Source: Corynebacterium sp. MSK297
GTDB taxonomy: Bacteria > Actinomycetota > Actinomycetes > Mycobacteriales > Mycobacteriaceae
Assembly: GCF_030232885.1 (NCBI RefSeq)
Contig: NZ_JASPGD010000004.1
Coordinates: 62,001 to 126,000, forward strand
Length of the DNA: 64,000 nt
Reading direction: 5' to 3'
Position 1 is the first letter of the stretch. Each line of letters begins with the position of its first letter. Made by a program: the position numbers and the translations under genes. Below the pieces are notes generated by a model. The model saw nothing but the letters and a program-made list of their open reading frames with translations. It searched no databases and was not told where the DNA came from. Positions 1 to 8,317 of this stretch are shown here, in pieces.

Positions 1-1
1 C

Positions 2-724
2 GAAGCCTTCCGTTCCATCGCTGATGAAGTTGGCGCTTATCTGTGGACTGATATGGCACACTTCGCTGGTCTGGTGGCTGCTGATCTGTACCCATCGCCA
101 GTTCCACACTCTGATATTGTCTCTTCCACCGTGCATAAGACCTTGGGCGGCCCACGTTCTGGTCTGATTCTGGCAAAGCAGGATTATGCTAAGCAGATCA
201 ACTCTGCTGTATTCCCAGGCCAGCAGGGTGGTCCGTTGATGCACGCGGTGGCTGCGAAGGCAGTGTCGTTCAAGGTTGCTGCTACTGAAGAATTCCGTGA
301 GCGCCAGCAGCGCACTATCGACGGCGCGCGCATCTTGGCAGAGCGCTTGACTGCACAAGATTGCCAGGATTCTGGTATCTCCGTGCTCACTGGCGGCACC
401 GATACCCACTTGGTTTTGGCGGATCTGCGGAACTCGGAACTAGACGGTCAGCAGGCGGAAGACCGCCTGCACGAGGTAGGAATCACCGTTAACCGCAATG
501 CGGTGCCGAACGATCCACGTCCACCAATGGTGACTTCTGGTTTGCGCATCGGTGCTTCGGCGCTGGCGACCCGTGGTTTCGACGAGAAGGCTTTTGAGGA
601 AACCGCCGATGTCATTGCACAGGCTTTGCTGGGCAAAGATGTGGCACAGCTGCGTAACCGCGTTGAGAAGCTGACCCAGGACTTCCCACTGTATGAGGGC
701 CTGGAAGACTGGAAGCTGGTTTAG
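2..724 (+). CDS. glyA: Serine hydroxymethyltransferase, C-terminal part (5' end outside window)
   Basis: The reading frame is open from the window edge, so the N-terminus is missing. SHMT is a cytosolic PLP enzyme that interconverts serine plus tetrahydrofolate and glycine plus methylene-tetrahydrofolate. The PLP-lysine motif [13 protein letters not shown] is visible about 40 residues into the visible frame, followed by the QQGGPLMH segment and a C-terminal domain typical of bacterial GlyA. It ends 3 bp before pabAB on the same strand, consistent with co-transcription of folate one-carbon genes, an arrangement known in corynebacteria. Identity is secure; only the start is unseen. Confidence 0.96.
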   Translation, partial: EAFRSIADEVGAYLWTDMAHFAGLVAADLYPSPVPHSDIVSSTVHKTLGGPRSGLILAKQDYAKQINSAVFPGQQGGPLMHAVAAKAVSFKVAATEEFRERQQRTIDGARILAERLTAQDCQDSGISVLTGGTDTHLVLADLRNSELDGQQAEDRLHEVGITVNRNAVPNDPRPPMVTSGLRIGASALATRGFDEKAFEETADVIAQALLGKDVAQLRNRVEKLTQDFPLYEGLEDWKLV

Positions 725-727
725 TCA

Positions 728-2956
728 TTGAAGGTAGTCCTGGTTGATAACCACGACTCGTTTACCAATAACCTGGCTAGTTATGTGCGCATGGCTGGCC
801 AGGAGGTTGTGGTTGTCGCCAATGACGCTGATCTCGGCGGGCTAGATTTCGCCGCTTTCGTGCGCCAGGCTGGCTTCGGTGCGGTGATTATTTCACCGGG
901 GCCGGGCACGCCGGACAATCCGTCGGATCTGGGGCATTCAGCAGCTGCGTTACACGTTGGGCTGCCGGTGTTAGGGGTGTGTTTAGGCCAGCAGGCCATG
1001 GCTTGGGCAGAAGGTGGCTCGGTGGTACGTGCACCCGAGCCATTTCATGGTCGCAGGAGTCGGATTACGCACGACGGTACCGGGTTGTTTTCCGGTATTG
1101 ACGCGGATTATCAGGTGGTGCGTTACCACTCGCTGGTGGTGGCCGACGACGTCAACAATCCCGTTCCGGAATGTTTCCGGGTTACCGCCCGTACCGCAGA
1201 TGCGGATAACTTGGTGATGGGGTTAGAACACAAGCACAAACCGTGGTGGGGTGTGCAGTTCCATCCAGAATCCATCGCTGACGCGCACGGCATGGGAATC
1301 GTGCGTAATTTCTTGCAGCTTGCCGCAAGGAATAGGGCCTCTGGTGATAATACCAGTCGTAATGATGCTAGTCGCGATAATGAATCAGATTCAGCGCGTG
1401 CAGAAGTTGCCGGACTGGAGATTTCCGAATCGACACTTCCCGAATCGCAACTTTCCGGTCCCCATAGTGACGAGCCGAATACAACGGACACCCAGCCGTG
1501 GCTGATTTCGCGAGCTTTTCCGGCACGAGCGCTGACCACCGACCCGATGCGTGCCTATGAGCATTTGCAGGGGCAGCGCTGGTGGATCGAAGATGGCTCT
1601 GGGGCAATTTGCATGGGGGATGATTCTGGCCCGCTTGCTCGGCATATTAAGGCTTCTGTTGTACGCGGGGAAGTAGAAATTTCTCGCCCTGGCGATACCG
1701 GGGAGCAGAAAAGCCAGGCAATGTACCGCGAATCAGTGTTCACGACCATTGAGCGGCTGCTGCAGCACTATTCCTCTGTGCAACCACCAGTGCCTGGGTG
1801 CGAATTTAGCTTGGGCTTGGTCGGCTACTTGGGCTATGAGCTCAAAGCGGACTGCGGGTATTCTGCACCCCACGCGCGTGAGGATTTTCCGGACGCACAG
1901 CTGTTGTGTGCAGATCGCGCACTAATTCTTGCCGACGACCAGTGCTACGTGGTGGCGCTGTGCGAAGATACCGAATCGGCTGCCGTGCAACAGGCGTGGG
2001 TGGACGCCATGCTCGCGGAATTACAGGAAGCTAATTTTCAGGTTCCTGCGCACGCTGACCGGTCTGTCGGGGTGGAACAAACCAGCACTACAAAGAAGCA
2101 AGATACCGCGCAGCAATTACATTCGCGCGCGGAATACCTGGAACTGATTCGGCAGTCCCAAGAACTCATTGCAGCTGGTGAGTCCTATGAAGTGTGTTTG
2201 ACCAACCGGTTGACGATGCCGGTCGCGGGGTATAACGCAAAAGATGCCTTCGCTTATTTACGACAACATCATGCGTCGCAGCGTGCAGGCTTGCTGGAAT
2301 TTGTTGATTTCGGGCTAGCGTCGACAAGCCCGGAACGCTTCGTGCGCATCGCGGGCGGTGTGGTGACAAGCAAACCCATTAAAGGGACCCGCCACCGGGG
2401 AGCTGATGCTGCTGAAGATGCAGCCCTGGCAGAGGATTTGCAGATGGCAGAAAAAGACCGCGCGGAAAATCTGATGATTGTGGATCTAGTGCGCCACGAT
2501 ATGAATGCAGTTGCAGTGCCCGGCACAGTAGAGGTACCGAAGCTATGGGACGTGGAATCATTTCCTAGCGTGCACCAGTTGGTTAGTACGGTATCTGCCC
2601 AGTTGGGAGAGGTCAGCCCAGTCGCAGCGGTGCGCGCATTGTTTCCTGCTGGTTCCATGACGGGCGCTCCGAAAAAGCGCACGCTGGAAATCATCGACCG
2701 GCTGGAAGGCAGCCATCGTGGTGCTTATTCCGGGGCTTTTGGCTACTTCTCGTTTAGCGGAGCGGTGGATTTGTCGATGACTATTCGCACCCTGATTTTT
2801 GAAGGTGCGCAAATGAGCTATGGAGTGGGTGGGGCGATCGTATCCTTGTCTGACCCGGAAGACGAATATGCCGAAACTCAAGTGAAAGCCCGGCCGTTGT
2901 TCGGGTTGCTTGATAGCGCGCGGGATCATGGCCATATATCTGGCCTGCCACAATGA
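728..2956 (+). CDS. pabAB: Aminodeoxychorismate synthase, fused PabA-PabB
   Basis: 742 aa from a TTG start 3 bp after glyA. It converts chorismate and glutamine to 4-amino-4-deoxychorismate for folate synthesis. Residues about 1-200 are a class I glutamine amidotransferase: oxyanion segment SPGPGTPDNP, nucleophile in GVCLGQQ, and HPES near residue 180. Residues about 270-735 are the chorismate-binding PabB domain; the PIKGTRHRG segment has the lysine that separates PabB from TrpE (PIAGT), and GSMTGAPKKRT and the C-terminal QVKARP are present. The two domains are joined by a Ser/Asn/Asp/Glu-rich linker (about residues 200-255). The glyA-pabAB-pabC order supports the folate role. Confidence 0.95.
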   Translation: MKVVLVDNHDSFTNNLASYVRMAGQEVVVVANDADLGGLDFAAFVRQAGFGAVIISPGPGTPDNPSDLGHSAAALHVGLPVLGVCLGQQAMAWAEGGSVVRAPEPFHGRRSRITHDGTGLFSGIDADYQVVRYHSLVVADDVNNPVPECFRVTARTADADNLVMGLEHKHKPWWGVQFHPESIADAHGMGIVRNFLQLAARNRASGDNTSRNDASRDNESDSARAEVAGLEISESTLPESQLSGPHSDEPNTTDTQPWLISRAFPARALTTDPMRAYEHLQGQRWWIEDGSGAICMGDDSGPLARHIKASVVRGEVEISRPGDTGEQKSQAMYRESVFTTIERLLQHYSSVQPPVPGCEFSLGLVGYLGYELKADCGYSAPHAREDFPDAQLLCADRALILADDQCYVVALCEDTESAAVQQAWVDAMLAELQEANFQVPAHADRSVGVEQTSTTKKQDTAQQLHSRAEYLELIRQSQELIAAGESYEVCLTNRLTMPVAGYNAKDAFAYLRQHHASQRAGLLEFVDFGLASTSPERFVRIAGGVVTSKPIKGTRHRGADAAEDAALAEDLQMAEKDRAENLMIVDLVRHDMNAVAVPGTVEVPKLWDVESFPSVHQLVSTVSAQLGEVSPVAAVRALFPAGSMTGAPKKRTLEIIDRLEGSHRGAYSGAFGYFSFSGAVDLSMTIRTLIFEGAQMSYGVGGAIVSLSDPEDEYAETQVKARPLFGLLDSARDHGHISGLPQ

Positions 2957-2976
2957 GGTCACCGTAAAGAGATTTA

Positions 2977-2995
2977 ATAAGTTTGCCTTGCCTTG
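2977..2995. promoter_or_regulatory. Candidate DtxR/IdeR iron box
   Basis: A 19-bp stretch centred on GCCT matches 12 of 19 positions of the corynebacterial DtxR consensus (TTAGGTTAGCCTAACCTAA). It lies about 100 bp upstream of a siderophore-type binding lipoprotein, where an iron-repressed promoter would be expected. The right half-site is imperfect, so this is a candidate only. Confidence 0.35.
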
Positions 2996-3096
2996 TTTAT
3001 TAAAATAGCCTGCACTAAATTTGAGTGCGGTAATTTTGAGTACTCTACTCTAGCTGGATGCTTTCCTGCGTAGGAGTGCCTGACAAGGAGGGCTTC

Positions 3097-4032
3097 GTGA
3101 AATTTTCCCACATGCGACAAATAATCGTGACATTAGTTGGGGCTGCAATACTAGGTGTGATGACCGCATGTGTTGCTGATGATCAAGCACAGTCTGGCCC
3201 TGCCACTGCGGATGCTGCCAATGAGCAACGCGTCGTTGTTCTGAACACTGGGCAGCTGGAGAATGCGTTGCAGCTTGGTGTAGTTCCAGTAGGTACTGCT
3301 GTCGCGAAAAATGCTGATGCTATCCCAACCTTCGTTCACGAGGAATATGGGGACGATGTTGATCTGGACGGGATCAAAGTTGTTGGTGAACGAGCAAATC
3401 CAGATATTGAGGCAATTGCAGCACTGAAACCAACGCATATTTTTGCCAATGAACGAACTGATTCGGAGATCGTGGCAAAGCTCGAGCAGATCGCACCTGT
3501 GACCTTGGGGAAAGGTGGTGGCGAAAATTGGAAAAATGATTTCAAAGTACTTGCGGAAGCACTGGGCAAGACTGATGAGTATGACAAACTCATGATGAAC
3601 TACGAGCAGCGCGTACATGCGCTTGACGAAGCAATCGAGGGCGGCGTAGGTACGATTTCGCTGTTACGGCCAAAAAATAACGCATTTAATATATTCGGGG
3701 TTGAATCCATGGCCGGAATTGTGGTTGCAGATGCTGGATTGCAGCGCCCGGAAAGCCAACAATTTACGGATAAATCCAGCCATGATATCTCTGCCGAAGA
3801 GCTGGGGCTGGCCGATGCTGACTGGATCTTCTATGGCGTGGTCCCGGGCAGCCCTAGCCCTACAGAGACCTCCTTATGGGCGAGCCTAGGTGCGGTAGAA
3901 AAAGATCAAGCCATTGAGATAGACAACGATGGCTGGTTTCTGAATGCTTCTTGGCTGTCGGCGACTCTAATCCAAGATGGATTGGCTGAGCACCTGACCG
4001 ACAGTGCGGTGCTGCCAAAGCGAGCGTCATAG
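3097..4032 (+). CDS. Iron-siderophore-type ABC transporter substrate-binding lipoprotein
   Basis: 311 aa from a GTG at 3097, chosen because AAGGAGGG lies immediately upstream (3085-3092); a longer frame exists but lacks an SD. The signal peptide ends in a lipobox (VMTAC), so the protein is probably anchored to the outer face of the membrane. The rest resembles the FecB/FepB/BtuF-type periplasmic-binding fold (class III, TroA-like): VVVLNTGQLENALQLGVVPVG at the start, IEAIAALKPTHIF in the middle and a C-terminal ISAEELGLADADWIF segment. No permease or ATPase gene is adjacent, so it must work with a transporter encoded elsewhere. A possible DtxR box upstream suggests iron repression. The substrate is not determined by the sequence. 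Confidence 0.85.
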   Translation: MKFSHMRQIIVTLVGAAILGVMTACVADDQAQSGPATADAANEQRVVVLNTGQLENALQLGVVPVGTAVAKNADAIPTFVHEEYGDDVDLDGIKVVGERANPDIEAIAALKPTHIFANERTDSEIVAKLEQIAPVTLGKGGGENWKNDFKVLAEALGKTDEYDKLMMNYEQRVHALDEAIEGGVGTISLLRPKNNAFNIFGVESMAGIVVADAGLQRPESQQFTDKSSHDISAEELGLADADWIFYGVVPGSPSPTETSLWASLGAVEKDQAIEIDNDGWFLNASWLSATLIQDGLAEHLTDSAVLPKRAS

Positions 4033-4100
4033 CTATCAGATATTAGTGAGATTAGGCAGCATTCAGCTGTGACCGAGACTCTGGCATAATCGGGCAGGCG

Positions 4101-4880
4101 ATGAAGATCCTGGATTCTTACCTCATTAAAGACGGCCGCGTGGTTGGCCGTGAAGCCCACGAGCACCGATTTAGCCTTGGCGCGCGCGAGGCCGGACTGG
4201 ACCAGTGGGACATCGAAGCCTTCTTACTGCGGGTACGCGATGAGCTGCCGGATGATGGCACATATTTCCCGAAAATAGAAGTTGGTGCAAGCGGTGCCCT
4301 TCGTTGGCAATTGCGGCACCCACCTGCATTGCGCAGCACCACGGAGCTGTATATTCCGACTGAACAGGACCAGCGCGTACACCCGCGTGTAAAAGGCCCT
4401 GATTACGGCTATTTGCAGCAGTTGCGTGAGCAAGCTCGTACCGTGGGTGCCGATGATACGCTGTTGCACCGCAATGGGAAAGTATTGGAAGCAGCGAATG
4501 CTGCGATCATGTTTTTTCCGGGGTGGAAGCAGGAGACTGACAGTGCAGCGGGTGTGGCAGGTCTCACGCCAGATAACGGTGCACCAGCAGATCCGAGTGC
4601 AGCGCCGCACAAAATTGCGCTACTGCCACCAGAGCAAGCCCAGGTCTTGGCGTCGGTGACAGCCCACAGCAGCGTTGATGCCCTGCAGAGCGCGGGTTGG
4701 CAAGTCCACCGCGGGGTGTTGAGCCTGGCAGAGGCCTTGGAAACGCCGGCGTGGGTGGGAAGCTCATTGCATGGCTGGACTCGGCTGACCGCGTGGCGCA
4801 CTGATGCCGGGCGTCGGCAAGCGGTTGCCGCTCCAGACCCGACATCGATTAATCGTGCGTTATGGGAGCACGCTAGCTAG
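4101..4880 (+). CDS. pabC: Aminodeoxychorismate lyase (class IV aminotransferase fold)
   Basis: 259 aa. PabC releases pyruvate from aminodeoxychorismate to give p-aminobenzoate, the step after PabAB. The N-terminal half has the class IV fold pattern (RFSLGAREAGLDQWDIEAFL) and the PLP lysine is most likely in HPRVKGPDYGYL (about residue 97). The segment DDTLLHRNGKVLEAANAAIMFF fits the GxVxEg-xxxNiF motif. The C-terminal half is more divergent and contains an Ala/Asp-rich insert, as in other corynebacterial PabC proteins. A CATAAT -10-like hexamer 10 bp upstream of the ATG implies a very short leader. Position near pabAB supports the call. Confidence 0.85.
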   Translation: MKILDSYLIKDGRVVGREAHEHRFSLGAREAGLDQWDIEAFLLRVRDELPDDGTYFPKIEVGASGALRWQLRHPPALRSTTELYIPTEQDQRVHPRVKGPDYGYLQQLREQARTVGADDTLLHRNGKVLEAANAAIMFFPGWKQETDSAAGVAGLTPDNGAPADPSAAPHKIALLPPEQAQVLASVTAHSSVDALQSAGWQVHRGVLSLAEALETPAWVGSSLHGWTRLTAWRTDAGRRQAVAAPDPTSINRALWEHAS

Positions 4881-4987
4881 CCAGGCAACGGTACCGCCGG
4901 GTCCGGCCTGGCGGCGGATCCGCAGTGCCGCTAGATCCGGGCTGCTGTGCTGGACCCAGGACGGAAAGCTAATCGGATGCTGGAAAG

Positions 4988-5470
4988 CTAATTGGAACCG
5001 GTGTTGCCGGGCTTTGCGTTTTCCTTGCGGGATTCCGCTAGCTGGGTGCGGGCTTTGGACAACCACTCTGGCTGGTTTTGCAGTAGCTGTTTGATCTCGG
5101 CAGTCGTTAGCGCTTTATCCAAGTGGGTTTTTACCGCGTTGACGGAGACACCAAGTTTCCGGGCCACCTCAGCGCGTGGGTGTGGGCCTTCCAAACGTAA
5201 TTGCTGCAGCCACTCTGGTGGCTCGTGCTGCAATGAGCGCAGCTGCGCATGGCTGATACCGCCGTTTTGAAATTCCGGTGGGCAGGCAGGTAGATGAATG
5301 CCAAGTTTTTTCGCCGCGGTCTGCGGTTTCATGGCCGTGCTGGACGGGGTGGCAGCGTCGGCACCACGAATCGTGGTATCAGCGGTGGCGGTTTGGTCGG
5401 TGCTGTCGTAGTTATTGTGATCAGTGCTGATCTGATCGGCGTTAGCGGTAGAGTTATTGCTTTCGTTCAC
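4988..5470 (-). CDS. DUF5997 family protein with helix-turn-helix-like segment
   Basis: 160 aa, GTG start. The first 45 residues are Asn/Thr/Asp-rich and probably disordered. The conserved core begins at KPQTAAKKLGIHLPACPPEFQ and includes ARKLGVSVNAVKTHLDKALT, a likely helix-turn-helix. DUF5997 proteins occur in Actinobacteria and are often next to a stand-alone LysR-type effector-binding protein; here that partner is encoded divergently about 450 bp away, with a PH-domain gene between. A TAGTGT hexamer (plus-strand 5477-5482) 6 bp upstream of the GTG and no SD suggest a leaderless mRNA. Specific function unknown; a DNA-binding role is inferred. Confidence 0.75.
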   Translation of the reverse strand: MNESNNSTANADQISTDHNNYDSTDQTATADTTIRGADAATPSSTAMKPQTAAKKLGIHLPACPPEFQNGGISHAQLRSLQHEPPEWLQQLRLEGPHPRAEVARKLGVSVNAVKTHLDKALTTAEIKQLLQNQPEWLSKARTQLAESRKENAKPGNTGSN

Positions 5471-5498
5471 ACCTGCACACTACAACACGGCACGCATA

Positions 5499-5864
5499 TC
5501 AACCCAGCACGCAGTCGCCGATGAGCTTATCGATCGCGCGTACATCCAACTTGCGACCGATTTTGATCTTGACGTGTCCGGCACGAGTCCAGAGTTCAAT
5601 TTCCGCGTTGAAGTCCAGCGTCCCAGCGTTTTCCGTGGACCACATATTGATCGCGGAGTACGGCAGAGAATACATCTCCACTTTCTTGCCACGAAGGCCT
5701 TGTGAATCTCGGACAATCAGCCGCTTATTGGTAAAAACCGCACTGTCGCGGAAGGTCTTGAAAGCAACGTGTGCTTGTTCGCCGGTGGTCAGGAGTGCGT
5801 AGACATCGTCTGGGATTGGGGTTTCTTCAAACAGCGTCCATTCGGCAATCGCTTTGAATTCCAC
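5499..5864 (-). CDS. Bacterial PH domain-containing protein
   Basis: 121 aa with GTG start preceded by AAGGAAGGA. The whole protein is one bacterial pleckstrin-homology-like domain: FTNKRLIVRDSQGLRGKKVEMYSLPY followed by strands ending in a C-terminal helix (LDVRAIDKLIGDCVLG). No membrane segment or signal peptide is seen, so it is likely cytosolic. Members of this family form oligomeric rings and are linked to general stress in some bacteria; the ligand is unknown. It is 28 bp upstream of the DUF5997 gene on the same strand. Confidence 0.8.
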   Translation of the reverse strand: MEFKAIAEWTLFEETPIPDDVYALLTTGEQAHVAFKTFRDSAVFTNKRLIVRDSQGLRGKKVEMYSLPYSAINMWSTENAGTLDFNAEIELWTRAGHVKIKIGRKLDVRAIDKLIGDCVLG

Positions 5865-5920
5865 GGGAGTCCTTCCTTAAGGTGTTCTAAGTTCTCTTAC
5901 TATATTCCAACCGCGGTAGC

Positions 5921-6751
5921 ATGGCCGTCATGTTGCACCTCGTATTCGCTACCGGAACCGAACCAGGCAAATGGTTCCAGCGATTTCAACGCGATACCCC
6001 GCACGGACTCAAAGCAGTGGCGGCGGATGATCCTTTCGCAATGCTTGCTGACGGTGCGAGTGCCGACAGCGTCGCGCATGGCGTTGTCAGTGCAGCTGAT
6101 AGTTGCGAGCTAGCACTGATGCGGTTACCTGATTCACGCATCGACGAAGCCACAATCGGGCGAGAGTTTCACGTCGTCAAGCTTTATACCGAGCAATGCG
6201 GGATAGCGGTACCGAAAGATAGCGTGTTCGCAGAAGTTGGTGAGCCCGTCGGCCCGCGAGACATCGAAGGCGAGATCATTAACTTTGTGGCAGAAGAATG
6301 CGGGCCTATAAACGTCGACAAGCTTAGAGAAGCCCTGCAGGTGGTTGCTGCCAATGTCGGGGCGGCGATCGGGCCGCTGCCGTTGTTGAAAATGCTGTCG
6401 AAAAACCAGATTAGCGTGCTGCCGTACAACGGTGAATATGTCGGCGATAGCGAACAAGTAGGGGAGCACTCCGGCGGAAAGGCTACCGTTCCGACGACCG
6501 AGATCGCTTTGGTGTGGAAAGTCGCCGCGGACGGGGATGCGATTCAAGATTTTGTTGGGATCGCGAAGGGGCGCAAATCCGGGTCAACTCGACACCGGGC
6601 GGTGAAAGAGACGCGGCACAAAGGCGGGCAGAAAAGCGTCGGCAAGCATAAAAACGCCATGCATAGGGGCAACAAACCGAAGCACGCAGGAAAAGGAGCA
6701 CGGCCCCATGGGAAAGCGCAGGGAGGGGCATGCAAAAAGAAACGCCAGTAA
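5921..6751 (+). CDS. Stand-alone LysR-type substrate-binding domain protein with basic tail
   Basis: 276 aa. It resembles the effector-binding domain of LysR-type regulators (MLHLVFATGTEPGKWFQRF, ALMRLPDSRID, LYTEQCGIAVPKDSVFAE, LQVVAANVGAAIGPLPLLKML) but has no N-terminal helix-turn-helix. Homologs usually begin at the fourth codon of this frame (ATG 5930), so the start may be 5930. The last about 60 residues are rich in Lys, Arg, His and Gly, suggesting nucleic-acid contact. It is transcribed divergently from the DUF5997 gene, its usual neighbour in Actinobacteria; the two may supply DNA-binding and ligand-sensing parts of one regulator (inference). Confidence 0.8.
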   Translation: MAVMLHLVFATGTEPGKWFQRFQRDTPHGLKAVAADDPFAMLADGASADSVAHGVVSAADSCELALMRLPDSRIDEATIGREFHVVKLYTEQCGIAVPKDSVFAEVGEPVGPRDIEGEIINFVAEECGPINVDKLREALQVVAANVGAAIGPLPLLKMLSKNQISVLPYNGEYVGDSEQVGEHSGGKATVPTTEIALVWKVAADGDAIQDFVGIAKGRKSGSTRHRAVKETRHKGGQKSVGKHKNAMHRGNKPKHAGKGARPHGKAQGGACKKKRQ

Positions 6752-6894
6752 AACCGGCTGTATAAAACCGGGTGTAAACTGGGCGGCTGATAAAGGCGAA
6801 ATGTACTTCCCGCATTGCTGCGAGTCGTACCAATCTATCCAGTGAACTCGACTTTTCTAGTGAATTCGACACAGCTACGGAAGGACCAACAGCA

Positions 6895-7422
6895 ATGTCC
6901 GATGACTTCAACCTGCGCCCCATCCGACCAGACGATTATCCACAGGTACGCGAAATCTACGAACTTGGTCTAGAGACCGGCCATGCTACTTATGAGACGG
7001 AAGCGCCAACCTGGGAGCAGTTCACCCGGCTGAAGGTCATGGAGACCGTCTTTGTGGCCGTGGAAAAAGACAATGATTCCACAATTTTGGGATGGGTTTC
7101 GGGCGCGCCAGCCAGCCACCGCCCGGCGTTTCACGGCGTGTTGGAGGATTCCATTTATCTGCATCCGGATGCACAGGGGCGCGGCGTATCCGGAGCGCTG
7201 TTAGATAAGTTGATTGAGGTGGCAGAAGAACTGCACAAGTGGGCCATTCACGCGTGGATTTTCCCGGAAAATGAAGGCTCGGCGAAGCTGCACGAATCCC
7301 GTGGCTACGAAAAGGTGGGAACGTTTAGTCACATGGCGAAAATGACCTACGGTGAGCGCGCCGGGGAATGGCGCGATACCGATGTGTGGGAAAAACTGCT
7401 GACGAAACCAGACGAGAAATAA
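6895..7422 (+). CDS. GNAT N-acetyltransferase, phosphinothricin acetyltransferase-like
   Basis: 175 aa with an AAGGA Shine-Dalgarno 9 bp upstream of ATG. Single GNAT domain: LRPIRPDDYPQVREIYELGL at the N-terminus, acetyl-CoA loop HPDAQGRGVSGALLDKLIE, and IFPENEGSAKLHESRGYEKVGTF, the pattern of the Pat/Bar/MnaT subgroup that acetylates phosphinothricin or methionine-derivative amines. Cytosolic. It stands alone between a LysR-type effector protein and the convergent pxp operon. Substrate cannot be read from sequence. Confidence 0.85.
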   Translation: MSDDFNLRPIRPDDYPQVREIYELGLETGHATYETEAPTWEQFTRLKVMETVFVAVEKDNDSTILGWVSGAPASHRPAFHGVLEDSIYLHPDAQGRGVSGALLDKLIEVAEELHKWAIHAWIFPENEGSAKLHESRGYEKVGTFSHMAKMTYGERAGEWRDTDVWEKLLTKPDEK

Positions 7423-7462
7423 TCGTGCTGGCTGGCGCTAGTTAATGCCCCGCCAGCTGGCG

Positions 7463-8317
7463 TTAACCTATACCCCGGAACGTCACGATCGTGCCGGGGC
7501 TTAATTGTGCCATCTTGTCGACGGATGCGCTGGTCAACACCCCAATGACTGGGTAACCTCCGGTGATTGGGTGATCAGCGCCGAAGGCCACCGGGTGTCC
7601 ACTGGGCGGAACCTGCAGGGCGCCGCGCAGCGCCCCTTCGGAAGCCAGCTCACCGTCGTGGGCCCGCTGTAGTGGCCGAGTTGCCTCGAGATTCACACCG
7701 ATCCGGTCGGAGTCAGACGAAACCCGGAAATCCTGGTTGAACAGCTCTGATGTATCTGCGAACCAATCCTGGCGCGGCCCAAGCACCACCTCGAGAACCT
7801 CGCGTGCCTGCGGCACGAATTGAGCGGGTAAATGCTTGGTCCGCGGTAGGGCGGGGGTGGCGATGCCAGTATTCGTCGGCAAGCTGGCTCCAGGTTCAAT
7901 GGGGGCAGGTCCGATGCCGGAGAGCGTATCCGTGGCGACGGAACCCAGCACAGGTTCGACCGCGAAGCCACCGGTGACTGCCAAATAAGCGCGCAGCCCG
8001 GTACCGGCCTCCAATCGCACGGTCTGGCCTCGCTGAATATCAAGAACCGTGTTGGTACGCATTCGCCGTTTGTCGACGACGACATCTGCATCAGTGCCAG
8101 TAAACACGATGCGTACCGCGCGCTGTGCGGTGACCTGAAAGCCGCCGAAGAGGATCTCAACGACGGCAGCGTTTTCATCGTTACCGAGCATGCGGTTGGC
8201 ACGCCGGGCAGCACCACGGTCAAATGCGCCGGAAGGGCCGACACCCAACCCGGAATATCCACTGCGCCCGAGATCCTGAAAAGTTGCCTGTGGTCCGGTT
8301 TCTAGCACCTTTAGCAT
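7463..8317 (-). CDS. pxpC: 5-oxoprolinase subunit C (biotin-dependent carboxyltransferase family)
   Basis: 284 aa, starts with ATG inside the pxpB stop (shared ATGCTAA). PxpC works with PxpB and PxpA to cleave 5-oxoproline (pyroglutamate) to glutamate using ATP. Family marks are the N-terminal LETGPQATFQDLGRSGYSGLGVGPSGAFD, GAALPGxxD-type loops, and the C-terminal GADHPITGGYPVIGVLTSASVDKMAQL. Older annotation would call it allophanate hydrolase subunit 2. It is the last gene of the operon and faces the acetyltransferase gene tail to tail. Confidence 0.9.
   Translation of the reverse strand: MLKVLETGPQATFQDLGRSGYSGLGVGPSGAFDRGAARRANRMLGNDENAAVVEILFGGFQVTAQRAVRIVFTGTDADVVVDKRRMRTNTVLDIQRGQTVRLEAGTGLRAYLAVTGGFAVEPVLGSVATDTLSGIGPAPIEPGASLPTNTGIATPALPRTKHLPAQFVPQAREVLEVVLGPRQDWFADTSELFNQDFRVSSDSDRIGVNLEATRPLQRAHDGELASEGALRGALQVPPSGHPVAFGADHPITGGYPVIGVLTSASVDKMAQLSPGTIVTFRGIG

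Noticed and set aside
7429-7456. Terminator between the acetyltransferase and pxpC genes
   Set aside because: A 7-bp GCTGGCG/CGCCAGC stem with a long loop and no T-tract; too weak to call.
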